From the NCBI GenBank assembly GCA_003645605.1, contig QNAY01000112.1, positions 1 to 5,466 on the forward strand: a DNA stretch of 5,466 bases, given 5' to 3'. The position numbers and the translations under genes were made by a program. Below, one piece after another: positions 5,111 through 5,466 of the stretch; position 1 is the first letter of the stretch, and each line of letters opens with the position of its first letter. The notes under the pieces were generated by a model. It was not told where the DNA came from. It did not search any database and worked only from the letters and a program-made list of their open reading frames with translations. This DNA comes from Thermodesulfobacteriota bacterium (GTDB lineage: Bacteria > Desulfobacterota > Dissulfuribacteria > Dissulfuribacterales > UBA3076).

Positions 5111-5466
5111 TGCAATCACCAAATCACCAAATCACCAAATCACCAAATCCCACACCTCGCATAGCAGTGTATCCAGGCACCTTTGATCCGGTAACTAATG
5201 GTCATTTGGATCTTGTTGATCGAGCACTAAAGCTATTTGACAAAGTAGTGGTTGCCATTGGTATCAATCCAGTCAAAGAGAGCCTGTTTACACTTGAAGA
5301 ACGTCTGGAAATGGTCCGTGAGACCATAGGAGCGAATGGAAGTGTAGAGATAACCAGCTTTGACGGGCTTTTGGTGGATCTTGCCGACAAGCATGGGGCC
5401 TGCGCCATACTGCGCGGATTAAGAGCTGTTTCGGATTTTGATTACGAACTCCAGCGGGCCTTAATG
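5110..5466 (+). CDS. coaD: Phosphopantetheine adenylyltransferase, N-terminal part (cut by window end)
   Basis: CoaD transfers AMP from ATP to 4'-phosphopantetheine, giving dephospho-CoA, the fourth step from pantothenate to coenzyme A. The 119 visible codons include YPGTFDPVTNGH (21-32) with the nucleotidyltransferase TNGH motif, LEERLEMV (62-69), and ILRGLRAVSDFDYELQ (100-115) with the substrate-binding arginines. The C-terminal ISS-type motif lies beyond the window. The frame can only start at the ATG that overlaps the rsmD stop; no other ATG, GTG or TTG lies in frame before the conserved core. This gives about 16 residues before R17-I-A-V-Y, against about 3 in E. coli CoaD. That extension (QSPNHQITKSPNP and following) is encoded by an octamer repeat and is probably unstructured. 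A weak AGG sits at 5098-5100. Coupling to rsmD translation is likely. Confidence 0.95.
   Translation, partial: MQSPNHQITKSPNPTPRIAVYPGTFDPVTNGHLDLVDRALKLFDKVVVAIGINPVKESLFTLEERLEMVRETIGANGSVEITSFDGLLVDLADKHGACAILRGLRAVSDFDYELQRALM
5114..5151. repeat. Octamer tandem repeat inside the coaD start region
   Basis: Four perfect AATCACCA units (5114-5145) are followed by a partial AATCCC. The array lies within coaD, from the second codon to codon 14. Because the unit is 8 bases long, loss or gain of one unit changes the reading frame of everything downstream. The unit is the reverse complement of the ATTTGGTG element at the leuB 3' end. Confidence 0.92.

Noticed and set aside
4986..5186. 66-codon open frame overlapping rsmD and coaD
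   Set aside because: It is out of frame with both well-supported genes, and its distinctive peptide comes from translating the octamer repeat.

Overview
The window looks like chromosomal DNA of a Gram-negative, moderate-GC, probably anaerobic bacterium. The best guess is Desulfobacterota (former Deltaproteobacteria). This rests on the resemblance of the leuB, asd and long class II aldolase proteins to that group and on the short tandem repeats in nearly every gene junction, a habit of many genomes of that kind. The placement is inference; there is no rRNA or marker gene here.

All genes lie on the + strand: leuB-type dehydrogenase (49-1110), a 5' stub of asd (1127-1243), a small RelE/ParE-type toxin-antitoxin pair (1275-1505 and 1495-1830), a palindrome-rich non-coding patch (1830-1992), intact asd (2043-3062), a 421-residue class II aldolase (3181-4446), rsmD (4526-5110) and the first 119 codons of coaD (5110 to the window end). 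Leucine synthesis, the aspartate pathway, glycolysis/gluconeogenesis, 16S rRNA methylation and coenzyme A synthesis are thus represented. This is a housekeeping cluster rather than one pathway, although rsmD-coaD is a widespread conserved pair.

The most informative part is 1094-2149. The leuB-asd junction plus the first 35 codons of asd occur twice, about 916 bp apart, and the two copies bracket the toxin-antitoxin pair and the palindromic patch. The coding parts of the copies differ at 9 of 105 positions, 8 of them silent. The stub therefore looks like the remnant of a second asd allele that was once functional, not a fresh target-site duplication. A plausible reading is that foreign or allelic DNA carrying the toxin-antitoxin pair recombined into asd and left an intact asd downstream.

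A second theme is short tandem repeats at gene borders: a heptamer before leuB, octamers of one family at the leuB stop codon, before intact asd and inside the coaD start region, a different octamer before the aldolase, and a 9-mer before rsmD. In coaD the octamer array lies between the only usable start codon and the conserved enzyme core, so any single-unit change in copy number would shift the reading frame.
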